Origin: Psychroserpens mesophilus
Lineage (GTDB): Bacteria; Bacteroidota; Bacteroidia; Flavobacteriales; Flavobacteriaceae
Reading direction: 5' to 3'
NCBI RefSeq assembly: GCF_000826645.1
Contig: NZ_JXJP01000030.1
Location: 41,173-105,172 of the forward strand
Length of the DNA: 64,000 nt
The position numbers and the translations under genes are program-made. Numbering within the stretch: position 1 is the first letter of the stretch; every line of letters begins with the position of its first letter. Positions 44,240-54,556 of this stretch are shown piece after piece. The notes under the pieces are model-generated. The model was not told where the DNA came from. It ran no database searches and worked only from the letters and a program-made list of their open reading frames with translations.

Positions 44240-45006
44240 AACAGCTCACTTCTAAAATTAAAATACTAATTGTTGAAGATGAGATAATTTTAGCTCAAGA
44301 CGTCGCACTAAGACTTAGTAATTCTAATTATGAAGTTGTTGGTATTGCTGAAAGCGCAGAACAAGCCATAAAGATTTTAAAAGAAATTCCCATTGTAGAT
44401 ATAATATTATTGGATATTATGATTAAAGGCAATATGGATGGTATTGACCTAGCAAAGTTGGTTAACAACACATTTAATATTCCATTTATTTTTCTCACTT
44501 CACATGCTAATACGAGTATTGTGGAAAGAGCAAAACAAGTAAATCCTTATGCTTATCTTTTAAAACCTTTTAATGATAGACAAATTGCTATCGCAATAGA
44601 ATTGGCTTTGGTAAATTTTTCAAAACAAACTCCTGAACAGGATTTATTAAAAACACAGGAGTTCTCAAAAGATGATAATGCAGTCTTAAAAATTAAAGAC
44701 AGTTTGTTTTTGAAAAAAAATCATCGGTTTGAGAGGGTTCTGCTAAATGAGATTCAATTTTTAGAAGCAGATAGTAATTACACAACAATTCATACAAAAC
44801 GGGATAAGTTTCTCTATTCTATGGTTTTAAAAAAACTGGAGATGAAGCTCCCACAAGACAGATTTCTCAGAGTCCATAGAAGTTTCATTATCAATATTCA
44901 AGCTGTTCAAGGATTTGAAGGAAACACACTCTATATTAAAGATCAAAAAATACCAGTTAGTAAATCTAATCACAGTCAAGTTTTTAATTTGTTCAAAACG
45001 ATATAA
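44236..45006 (+). CDS. LytTR-type response regulator
   Basis: A 256-residue regulator. The frame opens at 44212, but the ATG at 44236 overlaps the kinase stop by 4 bases and gives the regular receiver start (KIKILIVEDE). The receiver phospho-acceptor is Asp60 (IILLDIMIKG), with Thr in FLTSHAN and Lys in YLLKPF. The LytTR DNA-binding domain follows (about 155-256): EIQFLEADSNYTTIHTK, DRFLRVHRSFIINI and IPVSKSN. It probably controls a set of cell-surface or biofilm genes; the secreted protein gene just downstream is a candidate target. A terminator closes the pair. Confidence 0.94.
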   Translation: MKQLTSKIKILIVEDEIILAQDVALRLSNSNYEVVGIAESAEQAIKILKEIPIVDIILLDIMIKGNMDGIDLAKLVNNTFNIPFIFLTSHANTSIVERAKQVNPYAYLLKPFNDRQIAIAIELALVNFSKQTPEQDLLKTQEFSKDDNAVLKIKDSLFLKKNHRFERVLLNEIQFLEADSNYTTIHTKRDKFLYSMVLKKLEMKLPQDRFLRVHRSFIINIQAVQGFEGNTLYIKDQKIPVSKSNHSQVFNLFKTI

Positions 45007-45023
45007 GCATCAAGTAAAATATC

Positions 45024-45053
45024 AAAAGTTCAACAGAAATGTTGGACTTTTTT
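45024..45053 (+). terminator. Rho-independent terminator of the kinase-regulator operon
   Basis: Stem AAGTTCAACA / TGTTGGACTT (one wobble pair), GAAA tetraloop, T6 tail, 18 bases after the regulator stop. Confidence 0.9.
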
Positions 45054-45138
45054 CATGCCTCAAATTCATTAGCTTTTTTATGCTCACATATTGTAATCCT
45101 TTCGATGTAGTGGTATAAACTTTATAAAGCTATTAATT

Positions 45139-47091
45139 ATGAAACGAATTTTATTTTTTACACTGTGTTTTGCATTCTCAGTTATAACGCTTAATGCACA
45201 AAACTATGACCAGGTTGTATTTACAGGAGAAGGTGATGGCTATTCTTGGGAAGATCCCGAAAATTGGCGTAGAGGTGCTGATCCTTTATATCCAGGTGTT
45301 CCCGAACCTTATGATGATATCTTAATTGAGTTCGCCTATGTTTACTTTAACGGGTTAGGAGGAGTACCATTAAACCAAGAATATGGAACTTTAGAACTTC
45401 GCTATGGAGCTCAATTATCTACTCAAGGCGACTTCTACCTTCTAGGAGATTTTATTGTAGATACTTCCAGTAGTTTAGAGGTAATTGTTAGAGATGTAGA
45501 TGAATTATATACCATTACCTGCGAAGGAAACTATTTTTTTAATGGAAGTATACAGTTGGCTTTTTCTGGTTATGTGCCTCAAATTGGCCAAAGTTTTCAA
45601 GTTATTAATGGATTTCAAGGCTCTTGTGCCACAGCTCAATCTTCAATTAGCTATGGTGATGGTTTTGAAGTCACTTTAGGCGCGCAATGCGAGTTTGAAG
45701 GCTTGAGCTATGTGGTTACAGATCTTGCTTATACCACAGCTTATGCTTGGGATGGTGAAGGAGGCGATGGTTATTGGCATACTGCAGCAAATTGGAATCA
45801 CAATGAGATTCCACCTCCAGGCTCAACAGTAATAATCAATTTGCCAGGTGCAGGAGGTTATGCTATAACAGATGGAGCTGGAGTTACAGAAGCACACACC
45901 ATATACATAGGGCAAAACAATACGCTTGAAGTTAATGGTGATTTATTGATACAGAAGTATATTTATCTATCAAAAGAAGGAACCTTTACTTGGAAAGGTG
46001 GTAAACTGTATAGCCCAGACGAGAATGAACAATCTGGAATGATAGCATATGGACATATTAATCTGGATGGGCCTGGACTAATGGAGCTAGACACCAATTT
46101 TAATATCTGGAATTATTTTGAAGATATTAATCACAATGGTGGCGATTTAAACATAAACAATGGTGTCTTAAGAATGTTTAACTTTAATAGTTATAATATT
46201 AATGCTGATAATATTACGATTGGTTATAATAGTGGAGACCTTCATGAATTCACTATTTCTGTTGTTAGTGAACTAAGAAAAACAACTGGAACAGGAACGT
46301 CTTCAATTAACCTATCAACCTTTATAAATTATGGTGAAATTATTGCTGAATCTGGGACATTAGCATTTAATGAAGACTTAACCACAGGAGAATATCAAGA
46401 ATATATTAATGGAACACTCGTAGAATATATTGGGACTTATAGTGGTAGTGGTAGTTTTCAATTTCCCGCAGGATATGTTTTAGAAGGCGAAGTGTCTCCT
46501 GGAAGTTCTCCTGGAATATTAACCGTTATGGGAGACTTAGCGACTTCTGATGACACCACTTACACTATCGAAATTGATGGGCCAAATGTAGGTATTGAGT
46601 ATGACAGATTAGTGGTTCAAAATAATGCGGACATAAGCGGAAACATTAATGTTGTTTTAGGCTATTTGCCACCTAATGATGCTATTTTTGAAATCATTTC
46701 GGCTGCGTCTCTTAATTCCAATAATTTACCAGAAACCATTGCAGCTGAATATGGAGGTAATTTTGTGATTTTCACTTTAGAAGTAAAAGATGATGCCATT
46801 TATTTACTTGGTCCTGGTGCAACATTAGGAATCAATAATCTTGATACAGCTGAAAGTTTACAAATATATCCAAATCCAGTTCAGAATGTTTTAAATATCA
46901 AAAGCAATGAGATTCTTAATTCCGAATGGAATTTAGTGAACCATTTAGGGCAAATAGTTCACAATGGAAGTTTTAATGCTATGGTAACAACGATTGATAC
47001 TAGTCATTTAGAATCAGGTATGTATTTTTTGAATATTAATTTCAATGATTTTAATCAAACGATTACTAAGAAAATTATAGTATCTAAATAA
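45139..47091 (+). CDS. T9SS-secreted surface protein with beta-helix-like body
   Basis: A 650-residue protein with a signal peptide (FFTLCFAFSVITLNA). Two units begin with a related phrase, GDGYSWEDPENWRRG and GDGYWHTAANWNHNEIPPPG, common in proteins with right-handed beta-helix repeats. The centre (about 230-420) is a run of strand-turn repeats (NGGDLNINNGVLRMFNFNSY, INADNITIGYNSG). Residues about 420-550 carry the autotransporter-like GEVSPGSSPGILTVMGD block. The last about 75 residues are a type A sorting domain (LQIYPNPVQNVLNI, ending TKKIIVSK). It is a likely adhesin or polysaccharide-binding protein; no catalytic motif. Confidence 0.9.
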   Translation: MKRILFFTLCFAFSVITLNAQNYDQVVFTGEGDGYSWEDPENWRRGADPLYPGVPEPYDDILIEFAYVYFNGLGGVPLNQEYGTLELRYGAQLSTQGDFYLLGDFIVDTSSSLEVIVRDVDELYTITCEGNYFFNGSIQLAFSGYVPQIGQSFQVINGFQGSCATAQSSISYGDGFEVTLGAQCEFEGLSYVVTDLAYTTAYAWDGEGGDGYWHTAANWNHNEIPPPGSTVIINLPGAGGYAITDGAGVTEAHTIYIGQNNTLEVNGDLLIQKYIYLSKEGTFTWKGGKLYSPDENEQSGMIAYGHINLDGPGLMELDTNFNIWNYFEDINHNGGDLNINNGVLRMFNFNSYNINADNITIGYNSGDLHEFTISVVSELRKTTGTGTSSINLSTFINYGEIIAESGTLAFNEDLTTGEYQEYINGTLVEYIGTYSGSGSFQFPAGYVLEGEVSPGSSPGILTVMGDLATSDDTTYTIEIDGPNVGIEYDRLVVQNNADISGNINVVLGYLPPNDAIFEIISAASLNSNNLPETIAAEYGGNFVIFTLEVKDDAIYLLGPGATLGINNLDTAESLQIYPNPVQNVLNIKSNEILNSEWNLVNHLGQIVHNGSFNAMVTTIDTSHLESGMYFLNINFNDFNQTITKKIIVSK

Positions 47092-47112
47092 AATTTCAAA
47101 TTTTTAAATAGT

Positions 47113-47144
47113 AAAAGCCATTATTGAAAAATAATGGCTTTTTT
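47113..47144 (+). terminator. Rho-independent terminator
   Basis: Perfect 13-base stem AAAAGCCATTATT / AATAATGGCTTTT, GAAA loop, T6 tail, about 20 bases after the surface protein stop codon. Confidence 0.93.
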
Positions 47145-47256
47145 ATGCTTACATTTTATTATAACAACGATGATTAAGTAACAAACGAACCATTGCTATT
47201 AATTTGTAGGGAATTATTTAAAATTAGGGTTTGTTATTATTGTGTATTAAGAGTTT

Positions 47257-50200
47257 TCATGTTTTTGGAAACTCTTTTTTTATGCGATTCCTTTTCTTCA
47301 AGAAAACAATCAGTAGTATTAAAGCCAAAGTAGCAATACCAAACCAAAATAAAAAATTTGAAGAGCCACTAAGCTCAATTGGTGACGTATCTCCAATTAA
47401 AACTAGACCAGCCCAATATTGAGGCGACAAAGTTCTTCCTTCAGCGATTGCTATATAATCTAGTTTCGCTTTTTGTAGCGCTTCATCTTTGGGGAACCCT
47501 TTTTTAAGGTAATTGTAAAAGCTTTCAATAATTTCAGCACTGGTTTGTTCATCGATCTTCCATAAACTGGTTAGCATACTTTCACTTCCAGCATAATTAA
47601 ATGCATGCGCTAATGAAATCATACCTTCTCCAGCTTGATAGCTTGGTTTACCTGTTTCACAAGCGGTAAGAATTGCTAAGTTTGATGATAGATTGGTGTT
47701 ATATATTTCGTAAACATAAAGATAATTGTCATCAGTATTTATTGAATCTATTGACTTTGCAAACACTAATCGCGATAGCTCTGGTGAAATGTTATTAGAT
47801 TCGGCATGTGTGCCAATGTGGATTATTTTGTGCTCTTTGGCATTAGCCTTAAAAATGTGTTCTGTTGAGTTTTCGTTTAAAAAAGATGTGCCTTCAAATA
47901 ATCGAGTAGAGAATTTTGCTAAGTCTTTTGTGAAGGGTTGAGGTAACAAGGTAAGATAGGCTTTGTCTAAATTCAATGAGTCTTTGATAGATAAGCGATA
48001 TTCAGATTTCATTTGATCGCTGAATTCTGGTACGAAAGCTACAAAATTCTCTTTATATCCAATAGCACGACTGCCTTTATCAATTAAAAAAAGACTGTAA
48101 TTATATGAAATTGTATATTGTGAAAGTAAACTGTGAGTCGCTAATTGCTTAGTGTTGGAAATATTTTTATTAGTAAGCATCTCAAAATTGAGATTGAATA
48201 AGTCTCTATCTGGAATGATAACAACTTTGTTCGTCTTAATCTCTTGCTCAAAAGGACTCCATAATTGTTGGTATAACTCATGCGAAAGACTCAAACTATT
48301 TTGAAACATAGAATTTTCGTCTTGTAAATTTGAAATTTTAGAGTTTAATCCTTCTGTATTGAGCTTGAAAAGTTTGATGCCGCTTTTTGAAATTAGATTT
48401 GCATATAATGCTTCATCTGTATAAAGATATCGAACTATAGTTGTGTTCTCTGGAACTTTGCTTTCAATGTCTTTTAACGATTTTGAGATTGAAGCAAATC
48501 GTAGGGTGTAATATTTCGGATACTTATTTTTTAAAAATTCTAAATGAGTTTTCCATTGCGAATTGGCTTTTATATAAGCCTCTAAGTTGTCGCTCTTTCC
48601 TAAAGATTCTTGAATTGCCTTTTTAATTATTTTTTCTTGCTCTAAAATTCCATCAGGAACATTGGCATAAGTCATAGACGTTCTTGAGTTTAATTGCGCT
48701 CTAATCTTATTATACAAAATAGATTCATGCATGCTTATGACCTCAATAAGATAAGCGTTGTCTTTGGTTGTTTCATATAAATCTAAAGCAAGCTGTTTTG
48801 CAAACTCAAAAAGGTCTGAATTTCTTTCAATTAAAAGAGATATACTCGTATCATCTCCGAGGTATGTTTTTTGTTTTTCTACAATATAAATGGCTTCTTT
48901 CAATATCTTAAATTGCATTTTTAAATCAGCAATAGCATTGTTTTTTCCGTTTAGTTTGTATTCAGAGCGTGATTTAAGTAAAAGCGTCTGTGGTTTGTAT
49001 AAAATGATTTTTGTAGAATCTAAAGGATTGGTTTGCGTGGGAAGCATTTTTTTGAGCAATACTTCAGTAGCTTCGGCTTTACCTAACGCAGCCTTATAAT
49101 TCCCTAATTCATAATATAATTCACCTAAATTTAATGCTTGTTGTATTTCAAAGGAAGTAGTTGAGCCTTGATTTTCCTTGATATATTCATAGGCTTTATG
49201 TGCCATTTTCAAGGCTTTTTCTTCATCACTGTTTTTGGCGTAAAAATGGCTTGCATTAATAATGAAATCTAAATAAATATTATCATATGAACCTTGAAGT
49301 GCAGCTTTGTATAACGTCTCGGCATTGTCATAATGTTGTTTGGCAAGACCAATTTCTCCTAATTCCTCATAGAGTCTAGCTTTGTATGAATGCCCATCAG
49401 CTGCCCAAAAATTATTTCCTCCTTCTGTTCTCTCTATATGTGATATGCCATCATCTAAAAAGGTTTGAGCTTGATTATAATTTTTTAATTCTAAATGGAT
49501 TTGTCCCAGTAGGATTTTTGCTTTGTATAATTCTGGACTTTCAGAATCAAAATGTTTTTTCTTCGCTTCATATGAATACGCTAACAACTCTTTAGCTTTA
49601 TCAAAATTGCCTATATCTTTATAAATTCCTGCATAATTTTCTATAGACATAAAAAGGAACTCCTTTGCGCTTTCCTTTTTAGAATCGGCAACATCAGAAG
49701 CTATAAATTGATTCAGACTATTAACGGTTGATTTTATAGCGTCCAAAGCTTTATCTAAATTGCCTTGAGTAGAGTATATAGCCGACATATTATTATTGAG
49801 TATAGCTGGTCTGTAATATGAATTCATGGGATTGGGCTCCATCAATTTCAAGGTCTTTTCAGATTTTTGATAAAAATATAGCGCACTGTCAATTTTAGAT
49901 TCATACCACATAGATCCACCCATTGTACTGTAAAGCACATAAAGATTTGTTTTATTTGTTTCTGGATAAGACTCGTAGTGTTTAAGTGCTCTGATGCCAT
50001 GTTTAATGGAATTTGCTACCTCACCTTTTCTGGTTAAGAGCACACAAAGATTGTTTTCAATTAGCCCAAAATGTTCTGGAGTAGCCTCATTCCAGCTTTT
50101 AGTTATTTCGAGAGCATCTAAATTTGACTCATAGGCTTTTTGTGTCTCTCCTACAAGTTCATAATATGTAGCCAGTTCAAGTTTAACTTGTCGTAATACC

Positions 50201-50523
50201 TTAGCCGAATCTGTTACTGCCGTTATTGATTCTGCATAGTCGAGTACAGATGCATTAGCTCTTTTTTTGTTATAAAGCTGAAGATTAATTTTACCTGTAT
50301 AATAGATGTAATCGGTTAGAAGGTAATAGTCTTTTTTAGCTTTAAAGGTGTCAATACTTTCTTGTAAATAGTTCTGAGCTTCAGCAAAATTCTCTTCACT
50401 AATAAGTTTGTCGAGTTGTTTTAAACTTTCAGAATTGGCATACTGAGCAAAGGAAAATGTTGAGTATATAAGACAACTCAATATGATGATTTTCAGAGAT
50501 ATATTCTTCATGGTTTTCCTCAT
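47257..50523 (-). CDS. TPR-CHAT caspase-like protein, paralog 1
   Basis: A 1,088-residue protein (an ATG at 50511 is an alternative start). Signal peptide LKIIILSCLIYSTFSFA; about ten TPR-like units (residues about 35-560; NYAGIYKDIGNFDKAKELL, ARLYEELGEIGLAKQHY); a helical linker; then a CHAT domain (about 715-1045). The predicted catalytic dyad is intact: His906 (IIHIGTHAESN) and Cys955 (AILTACETGK). The C-terminus has one membrane helix (FLFWFGIATLALILLIVFL) and a basic tail (KKRNRIKKE). TPR and CHAT parts should face the periplasm, anchored by the last helix. Last gene of the sigma factor operon. CHAT proteins are caspase-like proteases; the substrate is unknown. Confidence 0.93.
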   Translation of the reverse strand: MRKTMKNISLKIIILSCLIYSTFSFAQYANSESLKQLDKLISEENFAEAQNYLQESIDTFKAKKDYYLLTDYIYYTGKINLQLYNKKRANASVLDYAESITAVTDSAKVLRQVKLELATYYELVGETQKAYESNLDALEITKSWNEATPEHFGLIENNLCVLLTRKGEVANSIKHGIRALKHYESYPETNKTNLYVLYSTMGGSMWYESKIDSALYFYQKSEKTLKLMEPNPMNSYYRPAILNNNMSAIYSTQGNLDKALDAIKSTVNSLNQFIASDVADSKKESAKEFLFMSIENYAGIYKDIGNFDKAKELLAYSYEAKKKHFDSESPELYKAKILLGQIHLELKNYNQAQTFLDDGISHIERTEGGNNFWAADGHSYKARLYEELGEIGLAKQHYDNAETLYKAALQGSYDNIYLDFIINASHFYAKNSDEEKALKMAHKAYEYIKENQGSTTSFEIQQALNLGELYYELGNYKAALGKAEATEVLLKKMLPTQTNPLDSTKIILYKPQTLLLKSRSEYKLNGKNNAIADLKMQFKILKEAIYIVEKQKTYLGDDTSISLLIERNSDLFEFAKQLALDLYETTKDNAYLIEVISMHESILYNKIRAQLNSRTSMTYANVPDGILEQEKIIKKAIQESLGKSDNLEAYIKANSQWKTHLEFLKNKYPKYYTLRFASISKSLKDIESKVPENTTIVRYLYTDEALYANLISKSGIKLFKLNTEGLNSKISNLQDENSMFQNSLSLSHELYQQLWSPFEQEIKTNKVVIIPDRDLFNLNFEMLTNKNISNTKQLATHSLLSQYTISYNYSLFLIDKGSRAIGYKENFVAFVPEFSDQMKSEYRLSIKDSLNLDKAYLTLLPQPFTKDLAKFSTRLFEGTSFLNENSTEHIFKANAKEHKIIHIGTHAESNNISPELSRLVFAKSIDSINTDDNYLYVYEIYNTNLSSNLAILTACETGKPSYQAGEGMISLAHAFNYAGSESMLTSLWKIDEQTSAEIIESFYNYLKKGFPKDEALQKAKLDYIAIAEGRTLSPQYWAGLVLIGDTSPIELSGSSNFLFWFGIATLALILLIVFLKKRNRIKKEFPKT

Positions 50524-50531
50524 TTGAGTTA

Positions 50532-53500
50532 TTAAAAAACTGTTTTTGATGCATTGTTTTTTCTCACCAATAAAACAATAATGAGAATTAAAATAAGACC
50601 TGCTATCCAGTAGATAACAGAATTTGAAGAGCTTTTCAAATCAATAGGAGATGTGTCGCCAATCAAAACTAAGCCAGCCCAATATTGAGGCGCTAAAGTT
50701 CTACCTTCTGCAGTTGCAATATACTCGAGCTTTGCTTTTTGTAAAGCACTATCTTTAGGCAGCCCTTCTGAAATATTATCGTAAAATAATTTGATAATTT
50801 TGGAGCTGGACTGTTCGTCTATTTTCCAGAGGCTTGTTAACATACTTTCGCTTCCTGCATAATTGAATGCGTGTGCTAATGAAATCATACCTTCACCTGC
50901 TTGAAAGGTTGGTTTTCCGGTTTCACAAGCAGTCAAAATAGCCAGATTAGACGCTAGATTCTGATTGTAAATTTCATAAGTGTAAAGCGAATTATCTTCC
51001 GAAGAGAGCGTATCATTTACATTTTTAGCGAAAATAAGTCGCGATAATTCTGGAGAGATATTATTTGACTCGGCATGCGTTCCAATATGAATAATTTTAT
51101 GTTCTTTGGCTTGTTTTGTAAATACTTGCTTTGAAGCATTTTCATTAGCAAAAGAAGTCCCATTAAATACCTTAGACGATGCTTGCGCTAATTTTTTTAT
51201 AAAGGGTTGCGGCAATAAGGTCAAGTAGGTTTTATCTACATACAACGAATCTGTAATGATCGTTTTATATTTTGATTTCATGGTATCACTAAACTCTGGT
51301 GTGAAGGCAATAAAATTATCCTCAAAAAATTTTGGAGTTTTATTCTTGTCAATTAAAAGTAAACTATAATTATAGGATATGATATGCTTATGCAGTAAAC
51401 TGTGTTTTGCAAGAGATTTAAAAGAATTTATTTGAAGAGGCGTTAATACCTCAAAACTCAGGTTAAAAAGATTTCCATCAGGAATAATTACCACATGAGT
51501 ATTCGTTATTTTATCAGAAAACGGTTGCCACAATATGGTGTATAGCTTATAATTTGACTCAAGACGCTTTTCATCAAAGTCATTAAATTCAGACTCTCTC
51601 AATAACGCTTGATCTAAAGCTTCGACATCTATTTTGTGAACGGTAATTGATTCTTTTTCAAGAACAAAGGCGTATAGTTCATGATTAATGTAGACGTATC
51701 TAACAATTGTGGTGGCATCAGGAAGTCTTGATGACAGCTTATTCAAAGATTTTGATATTGAAGCATATTTTAAATCGTAATATTTAGGGTAATCATGTTT
51801 TAAAGTTTGTAGAAAATCAATCCAATTTGAATTGGCTTTAAAAAAATTTTCCAAATTACCATCTGCAGCAAATGCAGAGTTTATATCGCTTTTAAGTTGT
51901 TTTTCTTGCTCTAAAATGGAAGCAGGTATAGTTTCTGATGAAAAATTTGAAGTTACATTTAATTGATTTCTGATGCTATTATAAAGCTTCGATTCGTGAT
52001 GGCTTAAGACATCTTTTAAATAGGTTGGATTTTGTGTTGCTTCATACAGCATTAAGGCAATTTGCTTGGAAAATTCAAAAATGTCATCATGATTATGTAG
52101 CATTATTGAAACGTTTTCTTCTTCGGTGAAAAGCGTTTTTTGCTCTTCCAAAATAGATAAGGCTTCCTTTAGGTTTTTATATTGATGTTTTAAAACGTTA
52201 ACATCTCTGTTTTGGGTTAACTGTAATTCTATTTTTGATTTCAGAAGTAATGCTTCAGGTTTTTTAAATCGTATTGTAAGGGCGTTAATTGAGTCTGTTT
52301 TTGACGAATAAGAGTCTTCCAGTAATTTTAATGCTGTATTGATTTTTTTTGATGCTTCACCATAGTTTTTAGATTCATAATGAATATTAGCAAGATTGAC
52401 CAATTGGTAATATTCAGCTAAAGTGGTTTCTCCTTGATTTACAACGACGTAGTTATATGCTTTGGTTGCCATTGCAATGGCTTTATCTGTATACCCATGT
52501 TTTGAATAAAAATTAGAATAGCTTAGAATGGCATTTAAATAAGATTCATCATAACTTTCACCAAAGATGTTATCATAGTGATCTTTGCTTTTTTCATAAA
52601 AAACTCTGGTAGAGTCAATTTGATTATAATAATCTGTTATAACACCTTTATAGAAATACGCATCAGCAATACCTAATTCATCCTGTTGTTTATGTCTAGT
52701 GTATATTGCCAAGCTTTTATTAAAATACATTTGGGCTTTTTGATATTCCTTTAATTTAATGTGTATTTTGCCTAGTTCTAAACATGTGTATGCAATTTCA
52801 GTATCATCAGCAGGTAAAAATTTAAGTTTTTCCTTGTGAACATATTCTAGTAACTCGCGCGCTTTAACGTAATTACCTTGTTTACTTAAATCATCTGCAT
52901 AATTTTCAATGGTCATGAATAGAAATAACCGAGCTTCCTCTTTAAAAAAATCGTTTCCTTTTTCTTTACTATGTATGAATTGTGTATAGTTTCTTATCGC
53001 TTTCTCATTGTATTGTAATGCCTCAGAAGACTTGCCTAGCAACGAATACACGGAACTTATATTAGATTGTGTTTTGGCCTTATGGTAAAACTTGTTCATT
53101 GGCGTGGGTTCAAGCTCGTCAATAATTTTCTCACCTTCTTTGAAATAATACAACGCACTATCTATTTTGAAACTGTCCCACATTCTTCCACCTAATGAAT
53201 TATAGGCATCTAAAACTTTTGTTTTATCAGAATCGGGATAAGACAAATAATAGTCTATTGATTTTTTACTGTGCCAGATGGCTTTTTTAATGTCTCCTAA
53301 ACGTCGATAGTCAATACTTAGATTATGATGAATTAATCCAAATAAATCTCCTGTTGCATCAGGAATTTTTTTTGTGATTTCAAGTGCTAAAAAGTTTTCT
53401 TCTGATGCGCTTTTGTAGTCTCTTAAAAACACATAAAACCTTGACATAACAAGATGTTTTTGTCTCAAAATTGGTAATGAATCTGTGGCTTCGGCTATAC

Positions 53501-53801
53501 TATTTGCAAAATCCTTAGTTTTTTTAATAGCTAAGGCTTTTCCATCTAACTTCAAACTTACTTTTCCTACGTAGTAAATATGATTTGTTAATCCCAGAAA
53601 ATCTTTTTCTTCTTTTAAAATGCTAATCCTTGAAGTTAATACAGAATCTGCTTTTTTAAAGTTTTGTTGTGCTATTAGTGAATCTAAAAGTGTGGTATCA
53701 TCAAATAATTTATCCTGAGAATGACCAGAAAGATTAAATCCTAAGAGCATGCCTAAAAGCACAGAAAGTCTAGCGCAATTGAATAATTGTGTCATAAACA
53801 T
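50532..53801 (-). CDS. TPR-CHAT caspase-like protein, paralog 2
   Basis: A 1,089-residue paralog of the next gene with the same order of parts: signal peptide (LSVLLGMLLGFNLSGHS), TPR array (LGKIHIKLKEYQKAQMYFNK, NISSVYSLLGKSSEALQY), CHAT domain with His909 (IIHIGTHAESN) and Cys959 (AILTACETGK), and a C-terminal membrane helix (VIYWIAGLILILIIVLLV) with a short basic tail. Similarity to paralog 1 is strongest in the CHAT domain (the block from GEGMISLAHAFNYAGSESML to QYWAGLVLIGDTSPI is nearly identical) and weak in the TPRs. So the protease part is under tighter constraint than the recognition part. Eight bases separate the two genes. Confidence 0.93.
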   Translation of the reverse strand: MFMTQLFNCARLSVLLGMLLGFNLSGHSQDKLFDDTTLLDSLIAQQNFKKADSVLTSRISILKEEKDFLGLTNHIYYVGKVSLKLDGKALAIKKTKDFANSIAEATDSLPILRQKHLVMSRFYVFLRDYKSASEENFLALEITKKIPDATGDLFGLIHHNLSIDYRRLGDIKKAIWHSKKSIDYYLSYPDSDKTKVLDAYNSLGGRMWDSFKIDSALYYFKEGEKIIDELEPTPMNKFYHKAKTQSNISSVYSLLGKSSEALQYNEKAIRNYTQFIHSKEKGNDFFKEEARLFLFMTIENYADDLSKQGNYVKARELLEYVHKEKLKFLPADDTEIAYTCLELGKIHIKLKEYQKAQMYFNKSLAIYTRHKQQDELGIADAYFYKGVITDYYNQIDSTRVFYEKSKDHYDNIFGESYDESYLNAILSYSNFYSKHGYTDKAIAMATKAYNYVVVNQGETTLAEYYQLVNLANIHYESKNYGEASKKINTALKLLEDSYSSKTDSINALTIRFKKPEALLLKSKIELQLTQNRDVNVLKHQYKNLKEALSILEEQKTLFTEEENVSIMLHNHDDIFEFSKQIALMLYEATQNPTYLKDVLSHHESKLYNSIRNQLNVTSNFSSETIPASILEQEKQLKSDINSAFAADGNLENFFKANSNWIDFLQTLKHDYPKYYDLKYASISKSLNKLSSRLPDATTIVRYVYINHELYAFVLEKESITVHKIDVEALDQALLRESEFNDFDEKRLESNYKLYTILWQPFSDKITNTHVVIIPDGNLFNLSFEVLTPLQINSFKSLAKHSLLHKHIISYNYSLLLIDKNKTPKFFEDNFIAFTPEFSDTMKSKYKTIITDSLYVDKTYLTLLPQPFIKKLAQASSKVFNGTSFANENASKQVFTKQAKEHKIIHIGTHAESNNISPELSRLIFAKNVNDTLSSEDNSLYTYEIYNQNLASNLAILTACETGKPTFQAGEGMISLAHAFNYAGSESMLTSLWKIDEQSSSKIIKLFYDNISEGLPKDSALQKAKLEYIATAEGRTLAPQYWAGLVLIGDTSPIDLKSSSNSVIYWIAGLILILIIVLLVRKNNASKTVF

Positions 53802-53817
53802 TTGATATTTATGAGGT

Positions 53818-54552
53818 TTAATCCTCTAACTCAGATATAAGGGCTTGACTATGTTCTACAGAACTCTTTTTGAAATATGTTTTAGCTAACTCAGCATCAC
53901 CTTCCTTTAAATATGATAAGCCTAAATAATAATAAGCATCATCAATTAAAGAAAAATTGTCATTTTGGACTGATTTTTCTAAAAACTCAATCGCGACATT
54001 TTCATTTTTATTTGCCAAATGCGCAACACCTAAAAAGTAATTTAATGTGTCATTATTTGGTGTATTAGCGCTTAAACGCTGCCATTTTTTAATTGCAGTT
54101 TTATAATCGCCTTGCTTATAGTTTACCATAGCGTCGTAAAATTCAAAATTTGTACTGTTACTCATGGTTGTTGGTAATCCAGGATCTGGAGTAAAATATT
54201 TTGAGTACAATCTTTCATTTGGATTTTGATTGAAAAACCAAAAACTTCCTAACGCCATAATTATGGCAGCTGCAGCGACCAATTTTCTAAACTGTAGATA
54301 ACGAACTTTGGCTGAACCTTTATTAGAGGATTGCTTTTTTATGTCTTTATGAAATTCATCAAGCTGCTCTTTAAGAGATTGCTCTTCAATGCCAGTTAGA
54401 AGTGTTTTAATATCGTTTACCTGTGTTCTAAATTCAGAATCAGTATCGAGTTTGGCTGTAAATGTTTTCAGTTCGGCATCAGCCATAGTGCCATTGATAT
54501 AACGTTCGACGGCTTCGAGTTGTTCTTGTGATATGTTGCTATTAGTATTCAA
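53818..54552 (-). CDS. Membrane TPR protein in anti-sigma position
   Basis: The frame opens at 54654 inside the sigma factor gene, but a TTG at 54552, four bases after the sigma stop, is the natural start and gives 244 residues. The cytoplasmic N-terminal part is helical (EQLEAVERYINGTMADAELK, DSEFRTQVNDIKTLLTG), like zinc-free anti-sigma regions of Bacteroidota. One membrane helix (KLVAAAAIIMALGSFWFF) leads to a periplasmic part with two to three TPRs (YKQGDYKTAIKKWQ, LGLSYLKEGDAELAKTYF). It lies between the ECF gene and the CHAT genes, so it is the likely link between periplasmic TPR-CHAT proteins and the cytoplasmic sigma factor. Anti-sigma activity is inferred, not shown. Confidence 0.82.
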   Translation of the reverse strand: MNTNSNISQEQLEAVERYINGTMADAELKTFTAKLDTDSEFRTQVNDIKTLLTGIEEQSLKEQLDEFHKDIKKQSSNKGSAKVRYLQFRKLVAAAAIIMALGSFWFFNQNPNERLYSKYFTPDPGLPTTMSNSTNFEFYDAMVNYKQGDYKTAIKKWQRLSANTPNNDTLNYFLGVAHLANKNENVAIEFLEKSVQNDNFSLIDDAYYYLGLSYLKEGDAELAKTYFKKSSVEHSQALISELED

Positions 54553-54556
54553 TTTT

